Below, one piece after another: positions 36,572-46,454 of a DNA stretch of 64,000 bases. The notes beneath the pieces were generated by a model. The model had not been told where the DNA came from, did no database searches, and was given only the letters and a program-made list of their open reading frames with translations. Positions within the stretch are counted from its first letter, which is position 1. Each line of letters opens with the position of its first letter. The stretch is from Leeia aquatica (GTDB taxonomy: Bacteria; Pseudomonadota; Gammaproteobacteria; Burkholderiales; Leeiaceae): the NCBI RefSeq assembly GCF_012641365.1, contig NZ_JABAIM010000002.1, forward strand, positions 1 to 64,000. The letters run 5' to 3'. A program made the translations under genes and the position numbers.

Positions 36572-36808
36572 ATGGCCAAAAGCAAAGCGGAACCGACCTT
36601 TGAAGAAGCACTGGCCGAACTGGAAGGCATCGTCAACCAGATGGAAGGCGGCCAGCTCAGCCTGGAAGCCTCGCTGACCGCCTACAGCCGGGGGGCCGCC
36701 CTGCTGCGCCAGTGCCAAAGCCAGTTGCAGGAAGCCCAGCACAAAGTGCAGCAATTGAACGCCGAAGGCCAGTTACAACCATTCGAGCTGAATGATGACG
36801 CCCGCTGA
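36572..36808 (+). CDS. xseB: Exodeoxyribonuclease VII small subunit
   Basis: A 78-residue XseB, recognised by FEEALAELEGIVNQMEGG and LEASLTAYSRG. It associates in several copies with XseA to degrade single-stranded DNA. The gene begins one base after uvrA stops and its 3' end overlaps the ispA start by 17 bp, a conserved xseB-ispA-dxs arrangement. Confidence 0.95.
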   Translation: MAKSKAEPTFEEALAELEGIVNQMEGGQLSLEASLTAYSRGAALLRQCQSQLQEAQHKVQQLNAEGQLQPFELNDDAR

Positions 36809-37712
36809 ATACCGCAACGCCAGTTTTGAAGTCTGGGCCCATTACAGCCAGCAATTGATCGAGCAGGCCCTGACGCAGCTGCTGCCCGCGCGTGACACCC
36901 TGCCCCAGCGCCTGCATGAAGCCATGCGCTACGCCACCCTCGGCGGGGGCAAGCGGGTTCGTCCGTTACTGTGTCTGGCTGCCGGGCAGTTGGTCAACGC
37001 CAGCGAAGGCGCCATTCTGCCGGTGGCCAGTGCGCTGGAATGCATCCATGCCTACTCGCTGGTGCATGATGACCTGCCGTGCATGGATGACGATGTGCTG
37101 CGCCGTGGCAAACCAACCTGCCATATCCAGTTTGACGAAGCCACTGCCGTGCTGGCGGGTGATGCCCTGCAAACCCAGGCATTTGAACTGCTGGCCGACG
37201 CGCCCTTGAGCGCACCCCAGCGCATTGCCCTGGTCAAGGAGCTGGCACACGCCAGCGGCTCACTGGGTATGGCCGGGGGGCAGGCGATTGACCAGCTGCA
37301 TGTCGGGCAGCATATGGACTTGCCCGAGCTGGAGCTGATGCACATCATGAAAACCGGTGCGCTGATCCGTGCCGCTGTGCGCATGGGCAGCCGCTGTCAC
37401 CCGAACGATGGTGCCGCCCTGCCGGACAGCACACACCAATCGCTGGACCACTACGCCCGCGCCATCGGCCTTGCTTTTCAGGTGGTGGACGATATTCTGG
37501 ACGTCGAAGCCGATAGCGCCACCTTGGGCAAGACCGCGGGCAAAGATGCCGCTGCGGACAAGCCCACCTACGTGAGCCTGCTCGGCTTGGCAGAAGCCAA
37601 GCGCATGGCAGCAGCGCTGCATCAGCAGGCGCATGATGCCCTGGCGGGCTTTGGCGAAGCCGGACGACGACTGCGTGAGCTGGCCGATTTCATCGTGCTG
37701 CGCCACCATTAA
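36792..37712 (+). CDS. ispA: (2E,6E)-farnesyl diphosphate synthase
   Basis: A 306-residue trans-prenyltransferase that condenses IPP with DMAPP and GPP to form farnesyl diphosphate. The first Asp-rich motif is DDLPCMDDD, with two residues between the acidic groups as in bacterial FPP synthases. The second is DDILD, and GGGKRVRP and GKTAGKD flank them. Two adjacent ATGs (36792, 36795) overlap xseB. Confidence 0.94.
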   Translation: MMTPAEYRNASFEVWAHYSQQLIEQALTQLLPARDTLPQRLHEAMRYATLGGGKRVRPLLCLAAGQLVNASEGAILPVASALECIHAYSLVHDDLPCMDDDVLRRGKPTCHIQFDEATAVLAGDALQTQAFELLADAPLSAPQRIALVKELAHASGSLGMAGGQAIDQLHVGQHMDLPELELMHIMKTGALIRAAVRMGSRCHPNDGAALPDSTHQSLDHYARAIGLAFQVVDDILDVEADSATLGKTAGKDAAADKPTYVSLLGLAEAKRMAAALHQQAHDALAGFGEAGRRLRELADFIVLRHH

Positions 37713-37741
37713 GCATTCAATCTTGAAATAGAAGCATCATC

Positions 37742-39604
37742 ATGTACGAGTTGTTGAACCGCATAGACCATCCGGACCAGTTAAAACCGCTGAGCCGCAA
37801 AGAGCTGCTGCAGTTGGCCGACGAATTGCGCGCCTTTCTGGTGGAGTCGGTCAGCAAGACGGGTGGCCACTTTGCCAGTAATCTGGGCGCAGTCGAGCTG
37901 ACGGTCGCCCTGCACCATGTGTTCCAGACCCCGTATGACCGGCTGGTGTGGGATGTGGGGCACCAGTCCTACCCGCACAAGATCCTCACCGGGCGTCGCG
38001 AGCGCATGGGCAGCATGCGCCAGAAAGGCGGGCTGGCGGGCTTTCCCAAGCGCGAAGAGAGTGAGTTTGATACCTTTGGCGTCGGCCACTCCAGCACCTC
38101 CATCTCCGCCGCGCTCGGCATGGCCGAAGCAGCCCGACTGGCAGGCGAAGAGCGCCGGGTGGTCGCCATCATCGGTGATGGTGCGATGACTGCCGGTCAG
38201 GCATTCGAGGCCCTGAACAACGCAGGCGCGCGCCGGGACACCAACCTGCTGGTGATCCTCAACGACAACGACATGTCGATTTCGCCCAATGTCGGCGCCC
38301 TGAACACCTATTTTGCCAAGCTGATGAGTGGCAAGTTCTACTCCGCCCTGAAGAGTACCGGCAACAAGGTGCTGGAAGTGGTGCCGCCACTGCGCGAGTT
38401 TGCCCGCCGTGGTGAAGAGCACATGAAAGGCATGTTCACCCCGTCCACCCTGTTTGAAGCCTTCGGCTTCAACTACATTGGCCCGATTGACGGCCATGAT
38501 CTGGATGCACTGATCCCTACCCTGCAAAACATCCGCTCGCTGAAAGGCCCACAGTTCCTGCACGTGGTCACCAAGAAGGGGCAAGGCTACAAGCTGGCCG
38601 AAAACGACCCGGTGGCCTATCACGGTGTCAGCAAGTTCGACCCGGAAAATGGCCTCAGCGGAGGTAAATCGGGTGGCAAGCTGACCTACACCCAGGTGTT
38701 TGGTAACTGGCTGTGCGACATGGCGGCACAAGACGAGCGCCTGGTCGGCATTACCCCCGCCATGCGCGAGGGCTCAGGCCTGGTGCGGTTTGAACAGGAA
38801 TATCCGGATCGCTATTTTGATGTGGCGATTGCCGAGCAACACGCCGTTACCTTTGCTGGTGGCCTCGCCTGTGAGGGCAAAAAACCGGTGGTGGCGATCT
38901 ACTCCACCTTCCTGCAGCGCGGCTACGATCAGCTGATCCACGACGTGGCCTTGCAGAATCTGGATGTCACCTTCGCCATCGACCGCGCAGGCCTGGTGGG
39001 TGCCGATGGGCCGACCCACGCCGGCTCGTTCGACCTCAGCTACCTGCGCTGCCTGCCCAATATGCTGGTGATGACCCCGGCCGACGAAACCGAGTGCCGC
39101 CAACTGCTGACCACCGCCTACCAGTACAACGGCCCCGCCGCAGTACGCTACCCTCGCGGGCACGGCCCCGGCACCCCCTCCGATGGTGCGCTGCAGGCGC
39201 TGCCGATCGGCAAAGGGGAAATCCGTCGTCAAGGCGAAAAAGTCGCCATCCTCGCCTTTGGCAGCATGCTCACACCAGCGCTACAAGCCGCCGAAGCACT
39301 GAATGCCACCGTAGCCAACATGCGCTTCGTCAAACCGCTGGACCTGGAGCTGGTGCAGCAACTCGCCGCCCACCACAGCCTGCTGGTCACCGTCGAAGAA
39401 AATGCCATCATGGGCGGTGCCGGTAGCGCCGTGCTGGAAGCCCTCGCAGAACACGGCATCGCCTGCCCTGTACTGCAACTGGGCCTGCCTGACTGCTACA
39501 TCGACCACGGCGACCCTGCCCTGCTGCTCAGTGAATGCGGACTGGATGCCGCAGGTATCCAGCAGCGGATTGAGGCTCGGCAGGCAGAGCTGGGCATTAA
39601 CTGA
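37742..39604 (+). CDS. dxs: 1-deoxy-D-xylulose-5-phosphate synthase
   Basis: A 620-residue thiamine-diphosphate enzyme that makes DXP from pyruvate and glyceraldehyde 3-phosphate, the entry to the MEP isoprenoid pathway. It shows [14 protein letters not shown], the ThDP/metal motif [18 protein letters not shown] with [12 protein letters not shown], and the transketolase C-terminal domain with [15 protein letters not shown]. It lies 29 bp after ispA and closes the operon before a terminator. Confidence 0.97.
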   Translation: MYELLNRIDHPDQLKPLSRKELLQLADELRAFLVESVSKTGGHFASNLGAVELTVALHHVFQTPYDRLVWDVGHQSYPHKILTGRRERMGSMRQKGGLAGFPKREESEFDTFGVGHSSTSISAALGMAEAARLAGEERRVVAIIGDGAMTAGQAFEALNNAGARRDTNLLVILNDNDMSISPNVGALNTYFAKLMSGKFYSALKSTGNKVLEVVPPLREFARRGEEHMKGMFTPSTLFEAFGFNYIGPIDGHDLDALIPTLQNIRSLKGPQFLHVVTKKGQGYKLAENDPVAYHGVSKFDPENGLSGGKSGGKLTYTQVFGNWLCDMAAQDERLVGITPAMREGSGLVRFEQEYPDRYFDVAIAEQHAVTFAGGLACEGKKPVVAIYSTFLQRGYDQLIHDVALQNLDVTFAIDRAGLVGADGPTHAGSFDLSYLRCLPNMLVMTPADETECRQLLTTAYQYNGPAAVRYPRGHGPGTPSDGALQALPIGKGEIRRQGEKVAILAFGSMLTPALQAAEALNATVANMRFVKPLDLELVQQLAAHHSLLVTVEENAIMGGAGSAVLEALAEHGIACPVLQLGLPDCYIDHGDPALLLSECGLDAAGIQQRIEARQAELGIN

Positions 39605-39628
39605 GCCGAATGTTCCTACCTTACAGCA

Positions 39629-39654
39629 AAAGCCCCCGCAGATGCAGGGGCTTT
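39629..39654 (+). terminator. Intrinsic terminator of the uvrA-xseB-ispA-dxs operon
   Basis: AAAGCCCC pairs with GGGGCTTT around a short GC extension, ending in a TTTCT flank 25 bp after the dxs stop. It could also act on the convergent outer-membrane protein gene. Confidence 0.65.
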
Positions 39655-39678
39655 CTAGGACTTGGTTATGTCCCAAGG

Positions 39679-40299
39679 TCAGAAGCGATATCCCAAGCGC
39701 AGCATGGCTTCGGTGAATTTTGGTTTTCCGGACGACGCATTAGCACTCTCACGACTTAAACGTACTTGCTGCAGTTCAGCGGCCAGCTCCAGATGATTGC
39801 TGAGCGCATAGCGCACGCCAATACCAACCCCTGTACCATGGTGGTTCCGCGTCCCACTAGGCGCACCACTGTCGATATACTCGCCTTTGGCAGTATGATA
39901 TGCCAATTTACCGTAAACCAGCACATCCGGCCGCACCAGATAGCCAGGTTCGATATATACGGACCAGTGTTGCTTTAGTTTGCCATGCACACTTTGCGCT
40001 CCATGCCATGTGTAAGCTATGGTCGAGAAATCGCGCTTGTTCAAATCGAACGCTGTGCCTGCACTGAGGTTCCAGTTCTGCCCTAGACTCCAGCCATAAT
40101 TGAACTCAATGTCAGCAGCCGCACTACGCTCCTTGGCATCACCCTTAACGAATCCATCATACTGAACCTGGTTGGAAGAGGAGCCTAGGCCAATGCTGAG
40201 CATGGGGCCAACAAACGGTTCGGCCTGAACCAACCCAGCAGACATAAAACCTAAAGATACTGCCATACGAATATAAGTACGCACGTCCAAACCATCCAT
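39679..40299 (-). CDS. Outer-membrane beta-barrel protein
   Basis: A 206-residue protein with a signal peptide (hydrophobic MAVSLGFMSAGLVQA, cleavage near AEP) and alternating strands ending in LRLGYRF, the C-terminal aromatic signature of outer-membrane barrels. The size suggests an eight-stranded OmpA/OmpW-like barrel. The start at 40299 is uncertain; ATGs at 40326 and 40266 are in frame, and the last would give a shorter signal peptide. Base composition is more AT-rich than its neighbours. It lies downstream of the adhesin but behind a terminator, so it is probably transcribed separately. Confidence 0.75.
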   Translation of the reverse strand: MDGLDVRTYIRMAVSLGFMSAGLVQAEPFVGPMLSIGLGSSSNQVQYDGFVKGDAKERSAAADIEFNYGWSLGQNWNLSAGTAFDLNKRDFSTIAYTWHGAQSVHGKLKQHWSVYIEPGYLVRPDVLVYGKLAYHTAKGEYIDSGAPSGTRNHHGTGVGIGVRYALSNHLELAAELQQVRLSRESANASSGKPKFTEAMLRLGYRF

Positions 40300-40490
40300 T
40301 ACATTAATAATTAATAACATAAGCATTTGCCATTGGCATTATAGCATTTGCCGATAGAAATTTAGCGCGCAAAATGTTAACAACTCAGAACTTGAGTTGA
40401 AGCCACTGTATGGATCCCAAAAAACTGCTCGCAACGCTCCCAGACCTCGCTTCAGCGATGTCCCCCAAGCACTCATTCTGCTTGGCTGAA

Positions 40491-40523
40491 ACAACAAACC
40501 GGCCTCCAGGGCCGGTTTGTTGT
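40491..40523 (-). terminator. Intrinsic terminator of the adhesin gene
   Basis: A perfect 14-bp stem (40491-40504 with 40510-40523, loop 5 nt) lies 20 bp after the adhesin stop. The minus-strand flank is TTGTTGTTTC. A second small hairpin (CCAAGC/GCTTGG) lies at 40465-40485. The rest of 40327-40490 shows no gene. Confidence 0.8.
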
Positions 40524-40542
40524 GTGGCAGACTACCTCCCCC

Positions 40543-43500
40543 TTAGTCGGTGATCAGCTTACCACGCGTGAGCAGGTCCTGAATAATGGCCGGGTCGGCT
40601 TGTGCGCCGGCATTGGTCAGGTCTACCCCAGTCAGCACGATACGCTGATCGTCCAGGCTGGCGTTGAAACCACCGGAGAAGCCACCACTGCTGCTGATGT
40701 GCACCACGGTATCGGTGCCTACCTTTTCAAAGTGCAGGTAGTTGTTCAGGTTGCCGATGCCGGTGGTGTGGTTTTCACCTTGCAGCAGGTCTTTCAGGTC
40801 CAGCTTGTCGCCACCGACACCGTTGTTGAAGTCGGTGATGGTGTCGATGGCGGGCGCGCCCACCGTGCCCTTGTCTGCCAGCTCCCAGCGGAAGGTATCC
40901 GCACCGGCGCCACCGGTCAGGGTGTCGCTACCGGCGCCACCTTCCAGCCGGTCTGCACCACCGCCACCGTTGATGGTGTCGTTACCGGCACCACCGTGGA
41001 TGATGTCGCGGCCATCGCTGCCGGTGATGTTGTCCGAGCCGGTGCCACCGTAGGCTTCCTGCCCTGTCCGGATCAGGTACTGGGCGCTGTTGTTCGGGTC
41101 GCGGATCACGTCTTGCAACTCGGTGAGCGCTGGCGCATTGGTGCTCTGGAAGATGGCGAGGTTGCTCACCCCCAGGGTCTGGAAGCTTGCAGCCCCGGTC
41201 TGGCGGAAGCCAACCGCCAGCTCCGCATTGCCACCCTGTTCCCAGTAGAGGATTTCAATATTGTGCAAACCCTCGGTGAGGCTGATCGGGGTGGTAGTGG
41301 TCCGGGTGGTGGGCGACTGGTTGGCATTGAACTCGAACACCGTCACGCCATCAATGCGGATGCTGAAGCCATCATCCGCGCGTACCTGGAAGTCGTAGTT
41401 GCCTTCGGCAAAGTACGCCTGCCCGGCCATCCGCATGATGGAGTCTGTCGTCTGCCCGTAGCTGCTGGTTGCGGTCAGGGTACCGGCATTGCTGCCGGTG
41501 TTGTTCGCGCCCAGGAAGTTGAACAGCGCCCCAGAGGTGATGGCCGAGCCGGTGGCCACGGTCGGGTTGCTGCCCAGATTGCCGGTCACCGTGGGGGATT
41601 GCCCATAGTTCAGGTTATTGGCAATGAAGGTGGCATCCGTCGCCGCCGCACTGGCTGCCGTACCGGAGCCGACAATATTGCTGCCCTGCCGCTGGTTGAT
41701 GATGGAGGTGATATCGGCAATGCTGTCCAGATTGCCCACCGTACCATCGCCCGATTGCAGATTGTAACCCGTGCCCGGATTGGCCGTTTCGTTGTAGCCG
41801 AAGTACTCGCCATGCAGACCCAGCGGCCCGGCGATCACCGAGGTGGTGGCCATCAGGGTGTGGGTGCTGGTTTCCGTTCCCACATCCCCTGCCCCGACCA
41901 GTACGGTAAAATTCAGCGGCTGGCTGGTGGATGCGGTGCTACCGTTCGGTTCAGTCGTCGTTGCCGTCACCGTCATCGCAACATCACCCACAAAGCTGGA
42001 GGACATCTGTAGCTTGGCACTGGCCAGCTCGCTAGCCGAGATGGTGATGATGCCGCCCACCGGGCTGTAGCCGGTCGGGTTGCTGGCCGTCACAATGACT
42101 GCGCCGGCCGGCATGCCGGCGAAGCTCAGTTTGAGGGTTTCCGAGCCGTCCGTATCCACCAGACTGGCCGTTACATAGCTGGCCAGGTTGATCTGGGTCT
42201 TGGTACCACCGCCAGCATTCCCCGCCAGGGCACCTTGGGCTTCGGTGAGGGTGATGTCATCAATCATCGCCCCACGGCCATTGGTGTTGAACTGTATCGG
42301 GTCGGTAATGATGCGGATGTTTTGCGATGCGCCCGTACCCACAAAGCTGAAGTGCAATGTTTCCCAGTTCAGGCCAGTCTGTGGGCTGGTGCCGGCATAG
42401 CTGGCCACCTTCACACCATCCACCAGTACGGTGATACGCGTAAAGTCTTGCGAGAAGCCGGGGCGACCTGCGTAGTCAAAGGAGAGGTCATAAACCTTGC
42501 CCGCAGTCGTGGTCACACTGCGCTGAATGCCCAGCGTCTGCGTCAAGGCCCCATTATTATCCGCGTTATTCAGCTCCAGCCAGTTTTGACCATTGCCGGT
42601 GCCTGCGGTGACAGCCACCTGGTTACCCAGCTGGTTGGCCATGGTATCGCCATTGGACCACAGCTCCCAGGCATTGCTACCCCCGGCAAACGGGTCTGGC
42701 GTATCCACTCGAGTCCAGCCGGCCAGTGTTGTCTGGGTCAGATTACCAGTTGAAGTGGTGTTGGGGTTCAGCACGGCTTGAGTCAAGCCGGTATCCGATG
42801 TCTCCCAGGTGGTGTTGAACATCGTCACCTTGCCCGCATTCACCACAGACAGGTTCGGCGTATCGGCCACCGGCACAATATCCACTCGCATGCTGGCATT
42901 TGCGCCCGGAGTGACACCATCCGTCGGGCGGAAGTTGAACTGCGCATAGTCAGACTGCAGATTACCCGTTCCCGAGCCCGCAAAGCTGCCATCGCCCGAT
43001 TCATGCAGATCCGGCATGAAGCGCAGGTTGCCCGCCGCAATGCTGGCTTGCGAGATGACCTGATTGAGGGTGACGTTCACCCAGCTGCTGCCATTGAAGA
43101 ACTGCAGGATCCCATCCGCCGGCAGAGAGGTAATCTGCACACTCAACGATGCGGTAGGCGTATCCACATCCGACACATTGAAATGCGCCCAGTTGAAGAC
43201 GAACGGCGTATCTTCCGTTCCCGTCACCGCACCACCGGCGCTGACCGGGGCGTCGTTCACCGCCGTCACGTGGATGGTGGTGGTCGCAACGTTGGAGTTG
43301 GCCGTGCCGTCGTTCACCACCACCGTGACCGTGCGGTCACCATTGCCCGGGTTGTCTCCGCTATTGCTGAAGGTGATAGCGCGGATCGCGGCCTGGTAGT
43401 TGGCCAGGCTGGCGCTGCCCGTCAGCGTGATCACGCCGGTCGCCGGGTTGTAGGCGCTGGCGGTGATGCCGGCCGGCAGACTGCCGGCGGTCAGCAGGTC

Positions 43501-46374
43501 GCCGGCTTGCCGGCCGAGGTTTTGCAGGGTGATGGTGGCGCTGACGATGTTGCTGCTGTCGGCGTCGGTGATGCTGACGTCGGTGTCGCCAATCGAGACC
43601 CCGGCGCCGTTCTCGGTGTAGGTGGTCTGGTAGCCGCTGCCGCTCACCAGGCTGCTGTCATTGGCGTCCAGGTCCAGCACCGGCGGGTCGTTCACCGCGT
43701 TGACCGTGACGTTCACCGTCGCCGTCTCACTCACCCCCCCACTGCTCACCGTGTAGCTGAAGCTGGCCAGGCCGTTGTAGTTCGCCGCCGGCTGGAAGTC
43801 CAGCGTGCCGTCCGCTTTGAGCGTGACCGTGCCGTTGACCACCGCGACGCTGCCGCCTACCGCGATCGCCGTTCCGTTGATCTGGGTAATGGTGTGACCG
43901 GCGTTTTCAAAGCTGTCGTTGGCGTTGACGTTGATGTTGACCAGCGTGTCTTCGTTGGTCGTCACCGTGTCGTTGGCGATGTCTACCACCGGGTTGATGG
44001 TGATCCCGACCGTGTCGACATCGGTCTGGCTGCCGTCACTGGTGCTGACCGTCAGCGTTTCCGTACCACCGCTGCCGGTGTTGTAGTCGGCCGTCGGGTG
44101 GTAGGTGGTGCCGTTCAGCGCGGCATTGATCGCCGCAGCCGTGCCGCTCAGGATCACCGTGCCGGTGCCGTTGCCACTCACCGTGACCCCGGCTACGCTG
44201 CCCAGGTTGAGGGTGCCGTGCGCGACGCTCAGCGTGGTGGTCAGCGTGCCGCTGTCCGCGTCGCTCACCGTGATGGCGTTACCGTTGGCAGCACTGAACA
44301 CCACCGCGGTGTCTTCGCTGGTCGTCTGCGCCACCGGGACCGTGTTCACCGGACCATCATTGGTGCCGTTGATGGTGATGGTCAGCTGCGCGGTCGAGGT
44401 GCTGCCGTCGGCGTCACGGATGGTGTAGCTGAAGGTTTCTGTCAGCGGCGGGCTGTTGTCGTTCAGCGCATTCACCGTGGCGTTGCTGTTGTCCAGCGTG
44501 TAGGTGTAGGTGCCATCACTGTTGAGCACCAGCGTGCCGTAGCTGCCGGTGCCACTGCCCACCAGACTGACCGGGTTGCTGATCAGTCCGTCTGCTCCGC
44601 CTTGGTCGGCGCCGTTGCCGTTGTTCAGCAGCACGTTGCCGTTCACCGTGTTCGGGCTGGCGTCTTCCGTGATGCTGGCGTTGTCGTTCTTCGCGACCGG
44701 GGCGTCGTCGGTGATGCCAATGTCGAGGCTGTCTGTGCTGCTGACGCCATTCGCATCCGTGACCTTGATGCTGATGTGGTCGACGATCGGGCTGCCGCCG
44801 GTGTGGGTCTGTACGTTCGGGTCGTAGCTGTAGCTGACCACGCCGGTGCCGGCGTTGTAGCCGGTCAGCACCAGGGTGCCTTCGCCGGTGTTGATGCTGA
44901 CCGAACTGCTGCCGAGGTTGTTCAGCTGCGTCAGGGTGAGGACCGTGCCTCCCACCGTGATGCTGCCTATGCCCGCTTGTGCGCTGATGGTGAAGCTGCC
45001 GTTGGTCGGGCCTGCGCTCTCCGGCAGCGTGCTGTCGGTGGCGTTGGCGTTGCCGTCGGTGTCCGGGATGGTGATCACCGGGGCGCCGTCGGTGTGGCCG
45101 TTGATGGTGATGGTCAGCTGCGCGGTCGAGGTGCTGCCGTCGGCGTCACGGATGGTGTAGCTGAAGGTTTCTGTCAGCGGCGGGCTGTTGTCGTTCAGCG
45201 CATTCACCGTGGCGTTGCTGTTGTCCAGCGTGTAGGTGTAGGTGCCATCACTGTTGAGCACCAGCGTGCCGTAGCTGCCGGTGCCACTGCCCACCAGACT
45301 GACCGGGTTGCTGATCAGTCCGTCTGCTCCGCCTTGGTCGGCGCCGTTGCCGTTGTTCAGCAGCACGTTGCCGTTCACCGTGTTCGGGCTGGCGTCTTCC
45401 GTGATGCTGGCGTTGTCGTTCTTCGCGACCGGGGCGTCGTCGGTGATGCCAATGTCGAGGCTGTCTGTGCTGCTGACGCCATTCGCATCCGTGACCTTGA
45501 TGCTGATGTGGTCGACGATCGGGCTGCCGCCGGTGTGGGTCTGTACGTTCGGGTCGTAGCTGTAGCTGACCACGCCGGTGCCGGCGTTGTAGCCGGTCAG
45601 CACCAGGGTGCCTTCGCCGGTGTTGATGCTGACCGAACTGCTGCCGAGGTTGTTCAGCTGCGTCAGGGTGAGGACCGTGCCTCCCACCGTGATGCTGCCT
45701 ATGCCCGCTTGTGCGCTGATGGTGAAGCTGCCTGCAGTAGCGGCGGCAGACTCGGACAGGGTGGTATTCGTTGTATTGGTCGAACCATCCGTATCCGGAA
45801 TGGTTACCTTGGGCGGAACCGATGCCACAGGAGTAGCCGTTGAGTCCGTTGGCGTCGTAGTGGTGCCATCGTCCCCACGGGCCGTGTCACCAAATTCAAA
45901 CCGGCGAGCAGCATCCGGGGAGCCAAACTCAAAGGACAAAGGCGGTACGCTTTCCACAATGCGCAGCAGGCGTACAAAGCCATGACCGCCATCGGTGCCA
46001 TCACCCGCATTCAAACCTGCGGCGGTGGGGTCCAGCACCTCGTTCAGGTCCTGGCCATTCTGAATGGCCTGCAACACGCCTTGATCATTTTGATTGAGCT
46101 GTGCAATGGCCGCTTCGGAGGCATCCGCAGCATGGGTGCCAAATACATCGGCCTCGATCAAGAGCTGGCGATTGCTCCCGAGTTCAATGGGAACCCCGTC
46201 CGGGTTTTCCAGATCCACCTTGCCGCTGGGGCCGGTAATCAACATCTCACCGGCTTTGAGCACTTCCCCCACGGCTGCCGGGTGCTGTACCCCTTTGGCA
46301 TCCCGCACCCAGGCTTTTCCCTGGATGGCAGTGATGATCAGCGTGGACTTAATGGTGGATTGGGAATCGCTCAT
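40543..46374 (-). CDS. Lap-type giant RTX adhesin (type I secretion substrate)
   Basis: A 1943-residue secreted surface protein. Residues 1-115 resemble the LapA retention module, followed by TAAG at 117-120, the di-alanine site type cut by the periplasmic protease LapG. Cadherin/VCBS-like repeats fill about 190-1150, with two identical 212-residue units (about 215-426 and 459-670). A DUF642-like segment (about 1180-1380), a PA14-like domain (about 1520-1740), RTX calcium repeats such as GGAGNDTINGGGGADRLEGG (about 1776-1825) and a C-terminal secretion signal follow. The start at 46374 has AGAGGA eight bases upstream. It probably mediates biofilm adhesion, anchored until cleaved. The transporter genes lie upstream on the same strand. 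Confidence 0.88.
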   Translation of the reverse strand: MSDSQSTIKSTLIITAIQGKAWVRDAKGVQHPAAVGEVLKAGEMLITGPSGKVDLENPDGVPIELGSNRQLLIEADVFGTHAADASEAAIAQLNQNDQGVLQAIQNGQDLNEVLDPTAAGLNAGDGTDGGHGFVRLLRIVESVPPLSFEFGSPDAARRFEFGDTARGDDGTTTTPTDSTATPVASVPPKVTIPDTDGSTNTTNTTLSESAAATAGSFTISAQAGIGSITVGGTVLTLTQLNNLGSSSVSINTGEGTLVLTGYNAGTGVVSYSYDPNVQTHTGGSPIVDHISIKVTDANGVSSTDSLDIGITDDAPVAKNDNASITEDASPNTVNGNVLLNNGNGADQGGADGLISNPVSLVGSGTGSYGTLVLNSDGTYTYTLDNSNATVNALNDNSPPLTETFSYTIRDADGSTSTAQLTITINGHTDGAPVITIPDTDGNANATDSTLPESAGPTNGSFTISAQAGIGSITVGGTVLTLTQLNNLGSSSVSINTGEGTLVLTGYNAGTGVVSYSYDPNVQTHTGGSPIVDHISIKVTDANGVSSTDSLDIGITDDAPVAKNDNASITEDASPNTVNGNVLLNNGNGADQGGADGLISNPVSLVGSGTGSYGTLVLNSDGTYTYTLDNSNATVNALNDNSPPLTETFSYTIRDADGSTSTAQLTITINGTNDGPVNTVPVAQTTSEDTAVVFSAANGNAITVSDADSGTLTTTLSVAHGTLNLGSVAGVTVSGNGTGTVILSGTAAAINAALNGTTYHPTADYNTGSGGTETLTVSTSDGSQTDVDTVGITINPVVDIANDTVTTNEDTLVNINVNANDSFENAGHTITQINGTAIAVGGSVAVVNGTVTLKADGTLDFQPAANYNGLASFSYTVSSGGVSETATVNVTVNAVNDPPVLDLDANDSSLVSGSGYQTTYTENGAGVSIGDTDVSITDADSSNIVSATITLQNLGRQAGDLLTAGSLPAGITASAYNPATGVITLTGSASLANYQAAIRAITFSNSGDNPGNGDRTVTVVVNDGTANSNVATTTIHVTAVNDAPVSAGGAVTGTEDTPFVFNWAHFNVSDVDTPTASLSVQITSLPADGILQFFNGSSWVNVTLNQVISQASIAAGNLRFMPDLHESGDGSFAGSGTGNLQSDYAQFNFRPTDGVTPGANASMRVDIVPVADTPNLSVVNAGKVTMFNTTWETSDTGLTQAVLNPNTTSTGNLTQTTLAGWTRVDTPDPFAGGSNAWELWSNGDTMANQLGNQVAVTAGTGNGQNWLELNNADNNGALTQTLGIQRSVTTTAGKVYDLSFDYAGRPGFSQDFTRITVLVDGVKVASYAGTSPQTGLNWETLHFSFVGTGASQNIRIITDPIQFNTNGRGAMIDDITLTEAQGALAGNAGGGTKTQINLASYVTASLVDTDGSETLKLSFAGMPAGAVIVTASNPTGYSPVGGIITISASELASAKLQMSSSFVGDVAMTVTATTTEPNGSTASTSQPLNFTVLVGAGDVGTETSTHTLMATTSVIAGPLGLHGEYFGYNETANPGTGYNLQSGDGTVGNLDSIADITSIINQRQGSNIVGSGTAASAAATDATFIANNLNYGQSPTVTGNLGSNPTVATGSAITSGALFNFLGANNTGSNAGTLTATSSYGQTTDSIMRMAGQAYFAEGNYDFQVRADDGFSIRIDGVTVFEFNANQSPTTRTTTTPISLTEGLHNIEILYWEQGGNAELAVGFRQTGAASFQTLGVSNLAIFQSTNAPALTELQDVIRDPNNSAQYLIRTGQEAYGGTGSDNITGSDGRDIIHGGAGNDTINGGGGADRLEGGAGSDTLTGGAGADTFRWELADKGTVGAPAIDTITDFNNGVGGDKLDLKDLLQGENHTTGIGNLNNYLHFEKVGTDTVVHISSSGGFSGGFNASLDDQRIVLTGVDLTNAGAQADPAIIQDLLTRGKLITD
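44365..45000 (-). repeat. Internal adhesin repeat, copy B (636 bp)
   Basis: This segment is, as far as I can compare by eye, identical to 45097-45732, at an offset of 732 bp. It encodes about 212 residues from GSFTISAQ to LTITING. The flanks differ at once on both sides. Confidence 0.85.
45097..45732 (-). repeat. Internal adhesin repeat, copy A (636 bp)
   Basis: This is the N-terminal copy of the 636-bp direct repeat inside the adhesin gene. Copies A and B are separated by 96 bp of unlike sequence; the full unit is 732 bp or 244 codons. Confidence 0.85.
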
Positions 46375-46454
46375 GGTCTTTCCTCTGCTTGGCATCCGGT
46401 AATCCGCCCCGCTCAGGACGGACCTTTAATGAGATGCACAGTAGAGGAAAGCAC

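Noticed and set aside
44365-45732. Repeats considered as a CRISPR array or mobile element
   Set aside because: The repeats are 636 bp, in frame and coding. There are no short repeats with spacers, no terminal inverted repeats and no transposase.
42778-45843. 1021-codon open frame on the plus strand inside the adhesin gene
   Set aside because: It duplicates wherever the adhesin repeats duplicate and reads as Val/Ala/Arg/His-rich noise. The minus frame has a retention module, RTX repeats and a ribosome site.
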